From the NCBI RefSeq assembly GCF_024112395.2, contig NZ_CP078013.2, positions 3,472,001 through 3,536,000 of the forward strand: a stretch of DNA of 64,000 nucleotides, written 5' to 3'. Below, one piece after another: positions 1 through 8,992 of the stretch (position 1 is the first letter of the stretch; each line of letters opens with the position of its first letter). The notes under the pieces were generated by a model. The model searched no databases, was not told where the DNA came from, and was given only the letters and a program-made list of their open reading frames with translations. This stretch comes from Pseudomonas pergaminensis (GTDB lineage: Bacteria > Pseudomonadota > Gammaproteobacteria > Pseudomonadales > Pseudomonadaceae). Both the position numbers and the translations under genes were made by a program.

Positions 1-79
1 TCTGGGTCGCCTTAAAGCGCTTGGCTTATAGCTTTGTCTGCAGTTGATATCAGCCAAATACACTATTGGAGTACAGATT

Positions 80-445
80 TTGTCCAGACTCGCCGAATTT
101 CGCGCAGCAGAAAAAGCCCTTCAAGAGCAGCTTGCCCAGCTGGAATCCCTGAAGAACGACGCCGGCCTGAAGAAAGAAATCGAATTCGAAGAAAAGCTTC
201 AAGCCCTGATGAAGACCTATGGCAAAGGCCTGCGCGACATCATTTCCATTCTTGACCCCAACCCGGGCAAGTCCAGCGCCGCTGCCGCTACCGCACCAAA
301 ACAGCGCCGTGCACGCGTGGTCAAGGTTTACCAGAACCCGCACACCGGCGAGCTGATCGAAACCAAAGGCGGCAACCATCGCGGCCTCAAGGCCTGGAAA
401 GAACAGTACGGCGCCGCCACTGTAGACTCCTGGCTTCGCGGCTGA
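80..445 (+). CDS. mvaU: H-NS family xenogeneic silencer, MvaT/MvaU type
   Basis: Nucleoid-associated protein that binds AT-rich DNA and silences acquired genes. The 121-aa product starts MSRLAEFRAAEK, has a basic/acidic N-terminal coiled coil (about residues 1-60) for oligomerisation and a C-terminal DNA-binding part with NPHTGELIETKGGNHRGLK, the conserved signature of the Pseudomonas MvaT family. The start is taken as TTG at 80 because GGAG lies 8 bases upstream and translation from there reproduces the usual family N-terminus; in-frame extension further upstream has no ribosome-binding site. The sequence reads closer to MvaU/MvaV than to MvaT, but I assign the paralogue from memory. It is monocistronic, closed by a strong terminator. 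Confidence 0.9.
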   Translation: MSRLAEFRAAEKALQEQLAQLESLKNDAGLKKEIEFEEKLQALMKTYGKGLRDIISILDPNPGKSSAAAATAPKQRRARVVKVYQNPHTGELIETKGGNHRGLKAWKEQYGAATVDSWLRG

Positions 446-464
446 TTGCATCGCACTAATAAAG

Positions 465-489
465 AGCCCCGCTTATGCGGGGCTTTTTT
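465..489 (+). terminator. Rho-independent terminator of mvaU-like gene
   Basis: An 8-bp perfect stem AGCCCCGC/GCGGGGCT with a TTAT loop is followed by a run of T, 19 bases after the stop codon. Confidence 0.93.
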
Positions 490-556
490 ATTCAAGGGTT
501 CGAAATCGAACTAAAATAACGTTTCATTATGTTCAAAACCGACGCGCACGCCACAC

Positions 557-1093
557 TTAAAGTTTCAGGCTGTCGCGCACTGAACTGACTTCGTCCTTGC
601 TGGCTTCGTAAGCATCAGCCTGGCCTGCGTATGAAAAAACATAAGCCTTATCGGCATCCACCGCGCCCACCAATGTTTGCGAAATTACGTGGCGCCCGTT
701 TTCGGTAATCACGCAAGTAGTTTCCAGCGCGTCAAGACGGCTCAGTGTTGTAGGGTGCATCTTGCTGCACACACTTTGATAACCGCCCTGGGCAAAATCT
801 TTCTGGATCGACTTGCGCATCTCCAGCAATACCCCCTGCAGATTAACCTTATGCCCCGCTTCAATCGGTGTGCCGGTCAATTCGATAACCATCAAGGTCG
901 CGCCGTTTTCATCATTCTTGATCGCCCGCTGCCGAGACACCGGCTGTGGTGTTACCGGCGCCTTGTCGTCGGGCACGACTTCCTCGACTTGCCAACCGCT
1001 GGGCCAATGGATTTCGGGGTCGGCCGCCATCAACAAGGGGCTGGCCAACAACAGACACACCTTACTCAACAGCCGTTTGCGAAGTTCAATCAT
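557..1093 (-). CDS. Exported hypothetical protein (DUF4946-like)
   Basis: A 178-aa protein of unknown function. From the chosen ATG the N-terminus MIELRKRLLSKVCLLLASPLLMAADPE is a Sec signal peptide with probable cleavage after AMAA/MAAD-type residues, so the mature protein should be periplasmic. Two cysteines (in YQSVCSK and ETTCVIT) could form a disulfide. Upstream in-frame starts exist but would add a hydrophilic 50-aa leader with no role. From memory it resembles the Pseudomonas-specific DUF4946 group; nothing in it suggests an enzyme. Confidence 0.68.
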   Translation of the reverse strand: MIELRKRLLSKVCLLLASPLLMAADPEIHWPSGWQVEEVVPDDKAPVTPQPVSRQRAIKNDENGATLMVIELTGTPIEAGHKVNLQGVLLEMRKSIQKDFAQGGYQSVCSKMHPTTLSRLDALETTCVITENGRHVISQTLVGAVDADKAYVFSYAGQADAYEASKDEVSSVRDSLKL

Positions 1094-1289
1094 CACGAAA
1101 AACACCCAAGGTCCAAGCATTAAAGTTTGGCCCCCGGTCGCCCTGTGTCGCAAGGCCTGCGTGGGCTTTTTCATTTGGCGCATGGGGCGAGCCTTGCGTA
1201 TCATGGTCCGGCTGCACGGATGCCAGCCGCAAGCCAAGGAACCGCTCACATCTTAGAGCCGCGTTTGCCCCATTTTTTCTGGAGGGCCC

Positions 1290-1811
1290 ATGAGCCTGCA
1301 CGAACTGAACACTTTCCCGGGCGTCACTGCCCAACCTGACACCGCCACCGCCAACTTCGTGTTCAACCACACCATGCTGCGGGTCAAGGACATCACCAAA
1401 TCGCTGGACTTCTACACGCGCGTCCTGGGCTTTTCGCTGGTCGAAAAACGTGATTTCCCAGAAGCTGAATTCAGCCTGTACTTCCTGGCCCTGGTGGACA
1501 AATCCCAGATTCCCGCTGACGCCGCCGAACGGACCCAATGGATGAAGTCGATCCCAGGCATCCTGGAACTGACCCACAACCACGGCACCGAAAACGACGC
1601 CGACTTTGCCTACCACAACGGCAATACCGACCCGCGTGGCTTTGGCCACATCTGCATCTCCGTGCCGGATGTCGTCGCAGCCTGTGAACGTTTCGAAGCC
1701 TTGGGCTGTGATTTCCAGAAGCGCCTGACCGACGGCCGCATGAAGAGCCTGGCCTTCATCAAGGACCCGGATGCGTACTGGGTCGAGATAATCCAGCCCG
1801 CACCGCTGTAA
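1290..1811 (+). CDS. gloA: Lactoylglutathione lyase (glyoxalase I)
   Basis: Converts the hemithioacetal of methylglyoxal and glutathione to S-lactoylglutathione, the first step of cytosolic methylglyoxal detoxification. The 173-aa chain is the longer, eukaryote-like class. The four metal ligands expected for the fold are visible: H27 ([10 protein letters not shown]), E93 ([10 protein letters not shown]), H120 (GFGHICISV) and E166 (YWVEIIQP). GGAGG sits just before the ATG. A convergent bidirectional terminator separates it from ahpF. The length suggests the zinc type rather than the nickel type, but metal choice cannot be proven from sequence. Confidence 0.95.
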   Translation: MSLHELNTFPGVTAQPDTATANFVFNHTMLRVKDITKSLDFYTRVLGFSLVEKRDFPEAEFSLYFLALVDKSQIPADAAERTQWMKSIPGILELTHNHGTENDADFAYHNGNTDPRGFGHICISVPDVVAACERFEALGCDFQKRLTDGRMKSLAFIKDPDAYWVEIIQPAPL

Positions 1812-1813
1812 CG

Positions 1814-1845
1814 AAAAAAGCCCCATGATCACTCATGGGGCTTTT
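1814..1845. terminator. Bidirectional terminator between gloA and ahpF
   Basis: Stem CCCCATGA/TCATGGGG with TCAC loop is flanked by A-run and T-run, so it can end transcription from both convergent genes. Confidence 0.9.
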
Positions 1846-1865
1846 TCATTTCCGGGGCCCTGGGT

Positions 1866-3431
1866 TTAGGCCGGGGCGGAGGTACGGATCAAGTGATCGA
1901 AAGCACTCAGGGAGGCCTTGGCGCCCTCGCCCACCGCGATCACGATCTGCTTGTACGGCACTGTCGTGACGTCACCGGCGGCAAACACGCCTGGCAGTGA
2001 TGTCTCGCCACGCGCATCGACAATGATCTCGCCGCGCGGTGTCAGCTCCACGGTACCTTTTAGCCAGTCGGTGTTAGGCAGCAAGCCGATCTGCACAAAG
2101 ATGCCTTCCAGGTCGAGGGTCTTGAACTCGCCACTGTCGCGGTCCTTGTACGCCAGGCCAGTGACTTTCTGGCCATCGCCTTTCACTTCGCTGGTCAGCG
2201 CGCTGGTGATCACGTCAACGTTCGGCAGGCTGTAGAGCTTGCGCTGCAACACGGCGTCGGCGCGCAATTTGCTGTCGAACTCGAGCAAGGTAACGTGGCT
2301 GACGATACCAGCCAGGTCGATGGCCGCCTCAACGCCGGAGTTACCGCCGCCGATCACCGCGACACGCTTGCCTTTGAACAACGGACCGTCGCAGTGCGGG
2401 CAGAAGCACACGCCCTTGGCCTTGTATTCCTGCTCGCCCGGCACACCCATTTCTCTCCAGCGGGCGCCGGTAGCCAGGATCACAGTCTTGGACTTGAGGG
2501 TCGCACCGCTTTCGAAGCGAATTTCGTGCAGGTCACCGGTGTTTTTCGCCGGGATCAGGCTGCTGGCGCGCTGCAGGTTCATGATGTCCACGTCGTACTG
2601 GCGTACGTGGGCTTCCAGGGCGCTGGCCAGTTTCGGGCCTTCGGTTTCCTGAACCGAGATAAAGTTCTCAATGGACATGGTGTCCAGCACTTGCCCACCG
2701 AAACGCTCGGCAGCGACACCGGTACGGATACCTTTACGTGCCGCGTAGATCGCCGCCGCCGAACCGGCTGGGCCACCGCCGACGACGAGGACATCAAAGG
2801 CGTCCTTGGCGCTGATTTTCTCGGCGGCTTTTTCGATACCGCTGGTGTCGAGCTTGGCGAGGATTTCTTCCAGGCCCATGCGGCCCTGGCCGAAGTTCAC
2901 ACCATTGAGGTACACGCTTGGCACCGCCATGATCTGGCGTTCGTCGACTTCAGCCTGGAACAGCGCGCCGTCGATGGCGACGTGGCGGATGTTCGGGTTG
3001 AGCACGGCCATCAGGTTCAGCGCCTGGACCACGTCCGGGCAGTTCTGGCAGGACAGCGAGAAGTAGGTCTCGAAGCTGAACTCGCCTTTGAGGGCGCGAA
3101 TCTGTTCAATCACTTCGACACTGGCCTTCGACGGGTGGCCACCGACTTGCAGGAGGGCCAGCACCAGCGAAGTGAATTCATGGCCCATCGGGATGCCGGC
3201 AAAACGCAGGCTTATATCGGCACCCGGGCGATTGATGGAGAACGAAGGCTTGCGCGCATCATCGCCATCGGTTTTCAGGGTAATCAGCGTAGTGAGGCTG
3301 ACAACGTCCTGCAAAAGGGCAAGCATTTCCTGGGATTTCGCACCGTCGTCGAGGGAGGCGACGATCTCGATCGGCTGGGTGACCCGTTCCAGGTATGACT
3401 TCAACTGAGCTTTAAGATTGGCGTCCAACAT
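1866..3431 (-). CDS. ahpF: Alkyl hydroperoxide reductase subunit F
   Basis: NADH-dependent flavoprotein that reduces AhpC. The 521 aa match the family length. The N-terminal domain of two thioredoxin folds carries the SCQNCPDV dithiol (C128, C131); an FAD-binding [10 protein letters not shown] follows near residue 218; the second redox pair is CPHC (C344, C347); a NAD-binding [10 protein letters not shown] is further on; the C-terminal FAD motif is AAGDVT. It lies downstream of ahpC on the same strand with 128 bp between, including a terminator-like hairpin, so it may have both read-through and its own promoter. Confidence 0.97.
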   Translation of the reverse strand: MLDANLKAQLKSYLERVTQPIEIVASLDDGAKSQEMLALLQDVVSLTTLITLKTDGDDARKPSFSINRPGADISLRFAGIPMGHEFTSLVLALLQVGGHPSKASVEVIEQIRALKGEFSFETYFSLSCQNCPDVVQALNLMAVLNPNIRHVAIDGALFQAEVDERQIMAVPSVYLNGVNFGQGRMGLEEILAKLDTSGIEKAAEKISAKDAFDVLVVGGGPAGSAAAIYAARKGIRTGVAAERFGGQVLDTMSIENFISVQETEGPKLASALEAHVRQYDVDIMNLQRASSLIPAKNTGDLHEIRFESGATLKSKTVILATGARWREMGVPGEQEYKAKGVCFCPHCDGPLFKGKRVAVIGGGNSGVEAAIDLAGIVSHVTLLEFDSKLRADAVLQRKLYSLPNVDVITSALTSEVKGDGQKVTGLAYKDRDSGEFKTLDLEGIFVQIGLLPNTDWLKGTVELTPRGEIIVDARGETSLPGVFAAGDVTTVPYKQIVIAVGEGAKASLSAFDHLIRTSAPA

Positions 3432-3467
3432 ACGGGCGATTTCCTATTAATTCGGTTTATTGCAGAC

Positions 3468-3502
3468 AAAAAAACGCCCGAGCGAATCTCGCCCGGGCGT
3501 TT
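3468..3502 (-). terminator. Terminator downstream of ahpC
   Basis: On the minus strand a near-perfect stem (ACGCCCG...CGGGCGT, one internal mismatch) is followed by seven T. It lies between ahpC and ahpF and would set a lower level of ahpF from the ahpC promoter. Confidence 0.82.
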
Positions 3503-3559
3503 TTGGGGGCGGATGCAGCTTACTTAAGTGCGGATTTCCGCCCTTGAGACTTCACAGAC

Positions 3560-4123
3560 TTAGATCTTGCCGACCAGGTCCAGGGACGGAGCCAGGGTGG
3601 CTTCGCCTTCTTTCCACTTGGCTGGGCACACTTCGCCTGGGTGGGCAGCGACGTATTGAGCGGCCTTGATTTTGCGCAGCAGCTCGGAAGCGTCACGGCC
3701 AACACCGCCGTCGTTCAGTTCAACGATCTTGATCTGACCTTCTGGGTTGATCACGAAAGTACCGCGGTCAGCCAGGCCAGCTTCTTCGATCAGTACGTCG
3801 AAGTTGCGGGAGATGGTCAGGGTTGGGTCGCCGATCATGGTGTACTGGATCTTGCCGATGGCTGGCGAAGTGTTGTGCCAGGCAGCGTGGGCAAAGTGAG
3901 TGTCGGTGGAAACGCTGTAGATTTCGACGCCCAGTTTCTGGAATTCGGCGTAGTTGTCAGCCAGGTCTTCCAGCTCGGTTGGGCAAACGAAGGTGAAGTC
4001 GGCTGGGTAGAAGAACACAACGGACCACTTGCCTTTCAGGTCAGCGTCGGACACATCTACGAAGTTGCCGTTTTTGTAGGCGGTAGCTTTGAACGGTTTT
4101 ACTTGGCTGTTGATGATAGGCAT
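3560..4123 (-). CDS. ahpC: Alkyl hydroperoxide reductase subunit C (peroxiredoxin)
   Basis: Typical 2-Cys peroxiredoxin reducing H2O2, organic peroxides and peroxynitrite in the cytoplasm. The 187 aa match the enterobacterial AhpC length. Peroxidatic C47 is in FTFVCPTE and the resolving C166 in GEVCPAKW. It is transcribed away from the recombinase gene, with an OxyR-type site in the upstream region, and its partner ahpF follows on the same strand. Confidence 0.97.
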   Translation of the reverse strand: MPIINSQVKPFKATAYKNGNFVDVSDADLKGKWSVVFFYPADFTFVCPTELEDLADNYAEFQKLGVEIYSVSTDTHFAHAAWHNTSPAIGKIQYTMIGDPTLTISRNFDVLIEEAGLADRGTFVINPEGQIKIVELNDGGVGRDASELLRKIKAAQYVAAHPGEVCPAKWKEGEATLAPSLDLVGKI

Positions 4124-4174
4124 CGTTGACTCTCCGTCAGGTTTGTAAAAGGGGTGAAGAAGTTGATGAGGTGA

Positions 4175-4240
4175 ATCCTACCCACTCTCTCGGCCGATGG
4201 CTCATTGGCAAACCTCATGCTGACGATTGGTTTTCCCTAT
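4175..4240 (-). promoter_or_regulatory. OxyR-type operator (4204-4240) and ahpC promoter
   Basis: Read on the minus strand, 4240 to 4204 is ATAG-N7-CAAT-N7-ATGA-N7-CAAT, exactly the 37-bp spacing of the OxyR consensus ATAG-N7-CTAT-N7-ATAG-N7-CTAT, with most fixed bases kept. A weak promoter, GAGCCA-17 bp-TAGGAT, abuts it downstream (TAGGAT is at 4175-4180), as expected where OxyR activates by contacting polymerase at the -35 region. Binding itself is inferred. Confidence 0.78.
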
Positions 4241-4267
4241 CAGGTGACTGTATTAATAGAAGAAATC

Positions 4268-5200
4268 TCAAAGCAGCGGCTGGGTTGCCAAGGTCATGCC
4301 CAGAAAGGGCGTCGCTTCAACATAGCGCATGGCAGATTTCATGTCGCTCCAGCCGACGTAACTCATTAACGACTTGATATCCCAGCCGCTGCGATGGGCC
4401 CAGGTGGCAAAGCCGCGACGCAGTGAGTGGCTGGTGTATTGCTCGGCGGGTATGCCGGCGCGCTCCAGCGCCTGGCGCAGCAGCGGGATGACGCTGTTGG
4501 GGTGCAGGCCCTCCTCCCCCAGATTGCCCCAGCGATCAACGCCACGAAACACCGGGCCGCGCACCAGCGCCGAGGCGCTGAGCCATTCGCTGTAGGCCTG
4601 TACCGGGCACAGGCGCAGCAATGCCGGGGAGTGGTAGGTCTTGCCGAGGTTGTCGCGGTCGCCTTTGCTGCGTGGCAGGTACAGGCTGATACCGGCACCG
4701 GGCGTCGCCTCCACCTGTTCGATCTCGAGGCGGCACAGCTCATCGCTGCGAAAGCCGCGCCAGAAACCCAACAGGATCAAAGCCGTGTCGCGCTTGGCGC
4801 GCAGCAGCCGAGCCTGATCCTGTGCCTGCGCCGCCTCTTTCGCCTCTCTCTCAAGAGACGTCACCACTTGCTCCAGATGCTTGAGCTGCAAAGGCTCGGC
4901 CTGCTTCTCCTGGGCCGGGTGCACAGCACGAATACCCTTGAGCACCTTGCGCACCACCGGCGCCTTGGTCGGGTCGGGAAACCCCTGGCTCGTGTGCCAC
5001 TGCGCCAACGCCGAGAGCCGCAGCTTCAAGGTGTTCACGGCCAGCACCCCGGCGTGAGCAACCAGGTACCGCGCCACGCTGTCGCTGGTCGCGGGCAGGA
5101 ACCCGCCCCAACTCACTTCGAAGTGCTCGATGGCTGCGCGATAGCTACGCCGGGTGTTATCGCGGGTGGCGGCATTGAGGTAACGGTCCAGATCGCTCAT
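4268..5200 (-). CDS. Orphan tyrosine site-specific recombinase
   Basis: A 310-aa member of the phage-integrase/Xer fold. Residues 1-100 look like a SAM-like core-binding domain and 130-310 the catalytic domain. Catalytic residues are visible: R151 (GFRSDEL), K179 (SKGDRD), H258 and R261 (HSLRRG), W284 in the second His/Trp position, nucleophile Y293 (MRYVEA). It lacks a phage-type N-terminal arm-binding domain, and no attachment repeats, excisionase or prophage genes are nearby. It is divergent from the KfrA-like gene, with 170 bp of dyad-rich DNA between the two starts. It is not XerC or XerD by context. Its substrate is unknown. Confidence 0.88.
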   Translation of the reverse strand: MSDLDRYLNAATRDNTRRSYRAAIEHFEVSWGGFLPATSDSVARYLVAHAGVLAVNTLKLRLSALAQWHTSQGFPDPTKAPVVRKVLKGIRAVHPAQEKQAEPLQLKHLEQVVTSLEREAKEAAQAQDQARLLRAKRDTALILLGFWRGFRSDELCRLEIEQVEATPGAGISLYLPRSKGDRDNLGKTYHSPALLRLCPVQAYSEWLSASALVRGPVFRGVDRWGNLGEEGLHPNSVIPLLRQALERAGIPAEQYTSHSLRRGFATWAHRSGWDIKSLMSYVGWSDMKSAMRYVEATPFLGMTLATQPLL

Positions 5201-5256
5201 GGGAGGCCTATTCGTACTGCTGGCAGGTGCTTTCGCGGATTAAACGCGTATGACAC

Positions 5257-5337
5257 GGGATAATACGCCAATATCCCATCTGTTAAATGATGAATTTAAA
5301 CAGGTTTTTATTCGTGTTACAGTACGTATATACATAC
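5257..5337. promoter_or_regulatory. Dyad-rich divergent control region of recombinase and KfrA-like genes
   Basis: Three inverted repeats lie between the divergent starts: GGGATA-N9-TATCCC (5257-5277), TTAAAT-GATGA-ATTTAA (5283-5299) and GTAcGTATATACaTAC (5322-5337, one mismatched pair). KfrA proteins of plasmids repress themselves by binding such repeats, so these are candidate operators; this is inference. Confidence 0.5.
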
Positions 5338-5370
5338 CACGTACCACACTACGAAATCGACGGAGACCCC

Positions 5371-6378
5371 ATGGCTCGCGGCGGCATCAATAAAGCAGTA
5401 GTTCAAACGGCACGCCTGGCGATCCTCGCCCGTGGCGAAAACCCCAGCATCGACGCTGTACGCATCGAAATGGGCAACACCGGTTCAAAAACCACGATTC
5501 ACCGCTATTTGAAGGAGCTGGACGACAGCGAAACCCGCGCCACCATCACTGAGGCGCCCATCGACGATGAGCTCGGCGAACTGGTCGCACGCCTGGCACA
5601 GCGCTTGAAAGACAAGGCCCAAGAGCCAATCGACCTGGCCCTGGCACAGTTCGAACAGCAAAAAGCCGCCCTGCTCGCCCAGATAGAGGCGCTTGAAGAC
5701 GCTCATGGCCAGCTCAAGCAACAGTTTGATATCCAGGCCGCAGCCCTGGCTGAAGAAAGCGCCGCTCTGCAAACCGCCAGCACCAGCCTGCAGGCCGAGC
5801 AAACCCGTAACGCCGGGCTGAGCCAGGCATGCAGCGATTACGAATTACGGATCAACGACAAGGACGAACAGATTCGTTCGCTGGAAGAAAAGCACTTGCA
5901 CGCCCGGGAGGCCCTGGAGCACTACCGTACAGCGATCAAGGAGCAGCGCGAGCAGGAACAGCGCCGCCACGAAGGCCAGTTGCAGCAGGTCCAGGCCGAA
6001 TTGCGCCAGGCACAACAAAGCGCCATGGTGCGTCAGGATGAGATCACCCAACTGCATCGCGACAATGAGCGCCTGTTGATCGAGCATCGGGTGACAGCGA
6101 AGGAGTTGGCCGCCTTGCAGGAACAGTCCCGCAAGGATCAGGCCCAGCAACTCAAGCTGAGCGAACAGGTCGGTCTGATAGACAGCGAGCGCACCTTGCT
6201 TCAGGAACGCCTACGGGTGGCCGTGCTGGAAAGCCAGTCACGCCAGGAAGCACTGACCGAACACCAGCGCAACAACAAGAACCTGGAACTGCAGTTGATC
6301 AAGGCCCAGGCCAGTATCGAGGCATTGCGTCTGGCGGCCGCCGTTGCAACGGCCCCAGAGGCAAGCCCCAACGGCTGA
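5371..6378 (+). CDS. KfrA-like DNA-binding coiled-coil protein
   Basis: A 335-aa protein: residues 1-55 (MARGGINKAVVQTARLAILA...TTIHRYLKELD) match the KfrA N-terminal helix-turn-helix of plasmid stability proteins, and residues 85-325 are an almost unbroken Gln/Glu/Leu-rich coiled coil. The start MARGGINK at 5371 follows a CGGAGAC ribosome-binding site; an upstream in-frame ATG would add 28 aa reading through the palindromic operator and is disfavoured. KfrA proteins bind DNA near their own promoter and make filaments through the coiled coil. Its divergent neighbour is a recombinase, suggesting a joint role at a DNA site. It ends base-to-base against gor. Confidence 0.82.
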   Translation: MARGGINKAVVQTARLAILARGENPSIDAVRIEMGNTGSKTTIHRYLKELDDSETRATITEAPIDDELGELVARLAQRLKDKAQEPIDLALAQFEQQKAALLAQIEALEDAHGQLKQQFDIQAAALAEESAALQTASTSLQAEQTRNAGLSQACSDYELRINDKDEQIRSLEEKHLHAREALEHYRTAIKEQREQEQRRHEGQLQQVQAELRQAQQSAMVRQDEITQLHRDNERLLIEHRVTAKELAALQEQSRKDQAQQLKLSEQVGLIDSERTLLQERLRVAVLESQSRQEALTEHQRNNKNLELQLIKAQASIEALRLAAAVATAPEASPNG

Positions 6379-7737
6379 TCAGCCTGCCACGGGCGTGCGC
6401 ATGGTGACGAACTCTTCCGCCGCCGTGGGGTGCACGCCGATGGTTTCATCGAAATGCTGCTTGGTCGCGCCCGCCTTGAGCGCGATCGCCAGGCCTTGCA
6501 CGATTTCACCTGCGTCCGGCCCCACCATGTGGCAACCCAGCACTTTGTCGGTGTCGGCGTCGACCACCAGCTTCATCAGGGTTTTTTCCTGGCACTCGGT
6601 CAGCGTCAGCTTCATTGGCCGGAAACGGCTCTCAAAGATCTGCACCCGGTGGCCCTTCTCTTTCGCGTCTTCCTCGGTCAACCCCACGGTGCCGATGTTC
6701 GGCAGGCTGAACACCGCCGTCGGGATCATCGCGTAGTCCACCGGGCGATACTGTTCGGGTTTGAACAGCCGACGCGCCACGGCCATGCCTTCAGCCAGGG
6801 CAACCGGTGTCAGCTGCACACGACCGATCACATCACCGATGGCCAGGATGGATGAATCGGCGGTCTGGTACTGGTCATCCACCTCAACGAAGCCGCGCTT
6901 GTCGAGTTTGACGCCGGTGTTCTCCAATCCCAAGTTATCCAGCATCGGACGACGCCCGGTGGCATAGAATACACAGTCGGCTTCCAGCACGCGGCCGTCT
7001 TTCAACGTCGCCTTGAGGCTGCCATCGGCTTGCTTGTCGATGCGCTCGATGTCGGCATTGAATTGCAGGTCCAGGCCACGCTTGGTCAGCTCTTCCTTCA
7101 GGTGCGTGCGCACCGAGCCGTCGAAGCCGCGCAGGAACAGATCGCCGCGATACAGCAGGGTTGTCTGTGCACCCAGGCCGTGGAAGATCCCGGCGAACTC
7201 GACGGCAATATAACCACCGCCGACAACCAGCACGCGCTTAGGCAGCTCCTTGAGGAAGAATGCTTCATTGGAACTAATCGCGTGTTCACGCCCTGGAATC
7301 TCTGGAATCTGTGGCCAGCCACCCGTAGCGATCAGGATGTGCTTGGCAGTGAAACGCTCGCCATTGATCTCGACCTGATGCGGATCAACCAGGCGCGCAT
7401 GGCCTTCATGCAGGGTCACACCGCTGTTGACCAGCAGGTTGCGGTAGATGCCATTGAGACGGTTGATCTCGCGGTCCTTGTTGGCGATCAGGGTGGGCCA
7501 ATCAAAATTCGCCTCGCCCAGCGACCAACCAAAACCGCTGGCTTGCTCAAAGTCTTCGGCAAAATGTGCGCCGTACACCAGCAGCTTTTTCGGCACGCAA
7601 CCAACGTTGACGCAGGTGCCACCCAGGTAGCGGCTTTCCGCAACGGCCACCTTGGCACCAAAGCCTGCGGCAAAACGCGCCGCACGAACACCGCCAGAAC
7701 CGGCGCCAATTACATACAGGTCAAAATCGTAGGCCAT
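6379..7737 (-). CDS. gor: Glutathione-disulfide reductase
   Basis: NADPH-dependent cytosolic flavoenzyme that regenerates GSH. The 452 aa are standard. FAD motif GAGSGG is at 11-16, the redox pair C42/C47 in [13 protein letters not shown], the NAD(P) motif [11 protein letters not shown] with downstream basic residues ([11 protein letters not shown]) suits NADPH, and the C-terminal HPTAAEEF gives the catalytic His of the partner subunit. GAGGAGAG precedes the ATG. It fits with gloA and ahpCF in a thiol/peroxide defence neighbourhood, though each is a separate transcription unit. Confidence 0.96.
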   Translation of the reverse strand: MAYDFDLYVIGAGSGGVRAARFAAGFGAKVAVAESRYLGGTCVNVGCVPKKLLVYGAHFAEDFEQASGFGWSLGEANFDWPTLIANKDREINRLNGIYRNLLVNSGVTLHEGHARLVDPHQVEINGERFTAKHILIATGGWPQIPEIPGREHAISSNEAFFLKELPKRVLVVGGGYIAVEFAGIFHGLGAQTTLLYRGDLFLRGFDGSVRTHLKEELTKRGLDLQFNADIERIDKQADGSLKATLKDGRVLEADCVFYATGRRPMLDNLGLENTGVKLDKRGFVEVDDQYQTADSSILAIGDVIGRVQLTPVALAEGMAVARRLFKPEQYRPVDYAMIPTAVFSLPNIGTVGLTEEDAKEKGHRVQIFESRFRPMKLTLTECQEKTLMKLVVDADTDKVLGCHMVGPDAGEIVQGLAIALKAGATKQHFDETIGVHPTAAEEFVTMRTPVAG

Positions 7738-7791
7738 TTCACTCTCCTCGGCAGGACATCAGCATACCGACTTACATGGGGCTGAAAAACG

Positions 7792-7818
7792 AAAAAGCCA
7801 CCCGAAGGTGGCTTTTTT
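7792..7818 (-). terminator. Terminator of galU
   Basis: Stem AAAAAGCCACC/GGTGGCTTTTTT with CGAA loop lies between galU and gor; on the minus strand it ends in T residues just after the galU stop. Confidence 0.9.
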
Positions 7819-7842
7819 GGAACAGGCTGCTTACACCGTGGA

Positions 7843-8682
7843 TCAGTAAGCCTTGCCGGTCTTGTAGAAATGCTCGTAGCAGAAGTTGGTCGCCTCGATG
7901 TAGCCTTCAGCGCCGCCGCAGTCGAAACGCTGGCCCTTGAACTTGTAGGCAATGACGCAACCGTCTTTGGCTTGCTTGAGCAAGGCGTCGGTGATCTGGA
8001 TCTCGCCGCCTTTGCCTGGCTCGGTTTCTTCGATCAACTTGAAGATATCCGGGGTCAGGATGTAACGACCGATGATCGCCAGGTTCGAAGGTGCGTCTTC
8101 CGGTGCCGGTTTTTCAACCATGTCACGTACGCGGATCAGGCCATCACCAATGTCGTCACCGGCAATAACGCCGTACTTGTTGGTTTCGGTCGGGTTCACT
8201 TCCATCACAGCAACGATGGTGCAGCGGTATTTCTGGTAGAGCTTGACCATCTGGGTCAGCACACCGTCGCCTTCCAGGTTGACACACAGGTCATCCGCCA
8301 GGACCACGGCGAACGGCTCGTCGCCGATCAGTGGGCGACCGGTCAGGATGGCGTGGCCGAGGCCTTTCATCTGGGTCTGACGGGTGTAGGAAAACGAGCA
8401 CTCGTCGAGCAGTTTGCGGATACCGACCAGGTATTTTTCCTTGTCGGTGCCCTTGATCTGGTTTTCCAGCTCGTAGCTGATGTCGAAGTGGTCTTCCAGC
8501 GCGCGCTTACCGCGACCGGTCACGATGGAGATTTCGTTCAGACCGGCATCCAGTGCCTCTTCGACGCCGTACTGAATCAGTGGCTTGTTCACCACCGGCA
8601 GCATCTCTTTGGGCATGGCCTTGGTCGCTGGCAAGAAGCGAGTGCCGTAACCGGCTGCTGGGAACAAGCATTTCTTGATCAT
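7843..8682 (-). CDS. galU: UTP--glucose-1-phosphate uridylyltransferase
   Basis: Makes UDP-glucose from UTP and glucose-1-phosphate, the donor for LPS core, exopolysaccharide and trehalose precursors. The 279-aa protein starts MIKKCLFPAAGYGTRFLPATKAMPKE, the nucleotide-binding signature of bacterial GalU, with the VLADDLC metal-binding segment near residue 125-140. It stands alone with its own terminator. Confidence 0.97.
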   Translation of the reverse strand: MIKKCLFPAAGYGTRFLPATKAMPKEMLPVVNKPLIQYGVEEALDAGLNEISIVTGRGKRALEDHFDISYELENQIKGTDKEKYLVGIRKLLDECSFSYTRQTQMKGLGHAILTGRPLIGDEPFAVVLADDLCVNLEGDGVLTQMVKLYQKYRCTIVAVMEVNPTETNKYGVIAGDDIGDGLIRVRDMVEKPAPEDAPSNLAIIGRYILTPDIFKLIEETEPGKGGEIQITDALLKQAKDGCVIAYKFKGQRFDCGGAEGYIEATNFCYEHFYKTGKAY

Positions 8683-8992
8683 ATGGGTCCTTACAAAGGG
8701 CTGTGCGTACGGAATTCGGCGCAGTCTAATCAGGCCGCAGTCACCTTACAATGGGTCCTGCTGGCGTTGCGATGTCATCATAGAGAAAAAATGTCGGCGT
8801 AAGTTCCGCTCAAGTTGCACAGCGGTTTATCAATGGCACGGCAAAAAATGCCTGCACCTCAGTATTTCCAAGGTCTGCAAGCTTTTTAACACGCTTTCGG
8901 GCCCAGAACACTGACCTGGAATAACTTGCGCGGCCCCGCGACATTTGGCGCTATCATTAGGGCCTTGAACCAAACCACGAGATACTTGATAG
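8683..8992. other. 310-bp divergent intergenic region
   Basis: No gene is seen between galU and the 61-aa gene. It should hold both promoters; a weak -10 (TATCAT near 8952) lies upstream of the 61-aa gene. No strong palindrome or terminator was noticed. Confidence 0.5.

Noticed and set aside
4268..6378. Prophage or integrative element marked by the recombinase
   Set aside because: No attachment repeats, excisionase, replication or structural phage genes were found, and both flanks are core genes.
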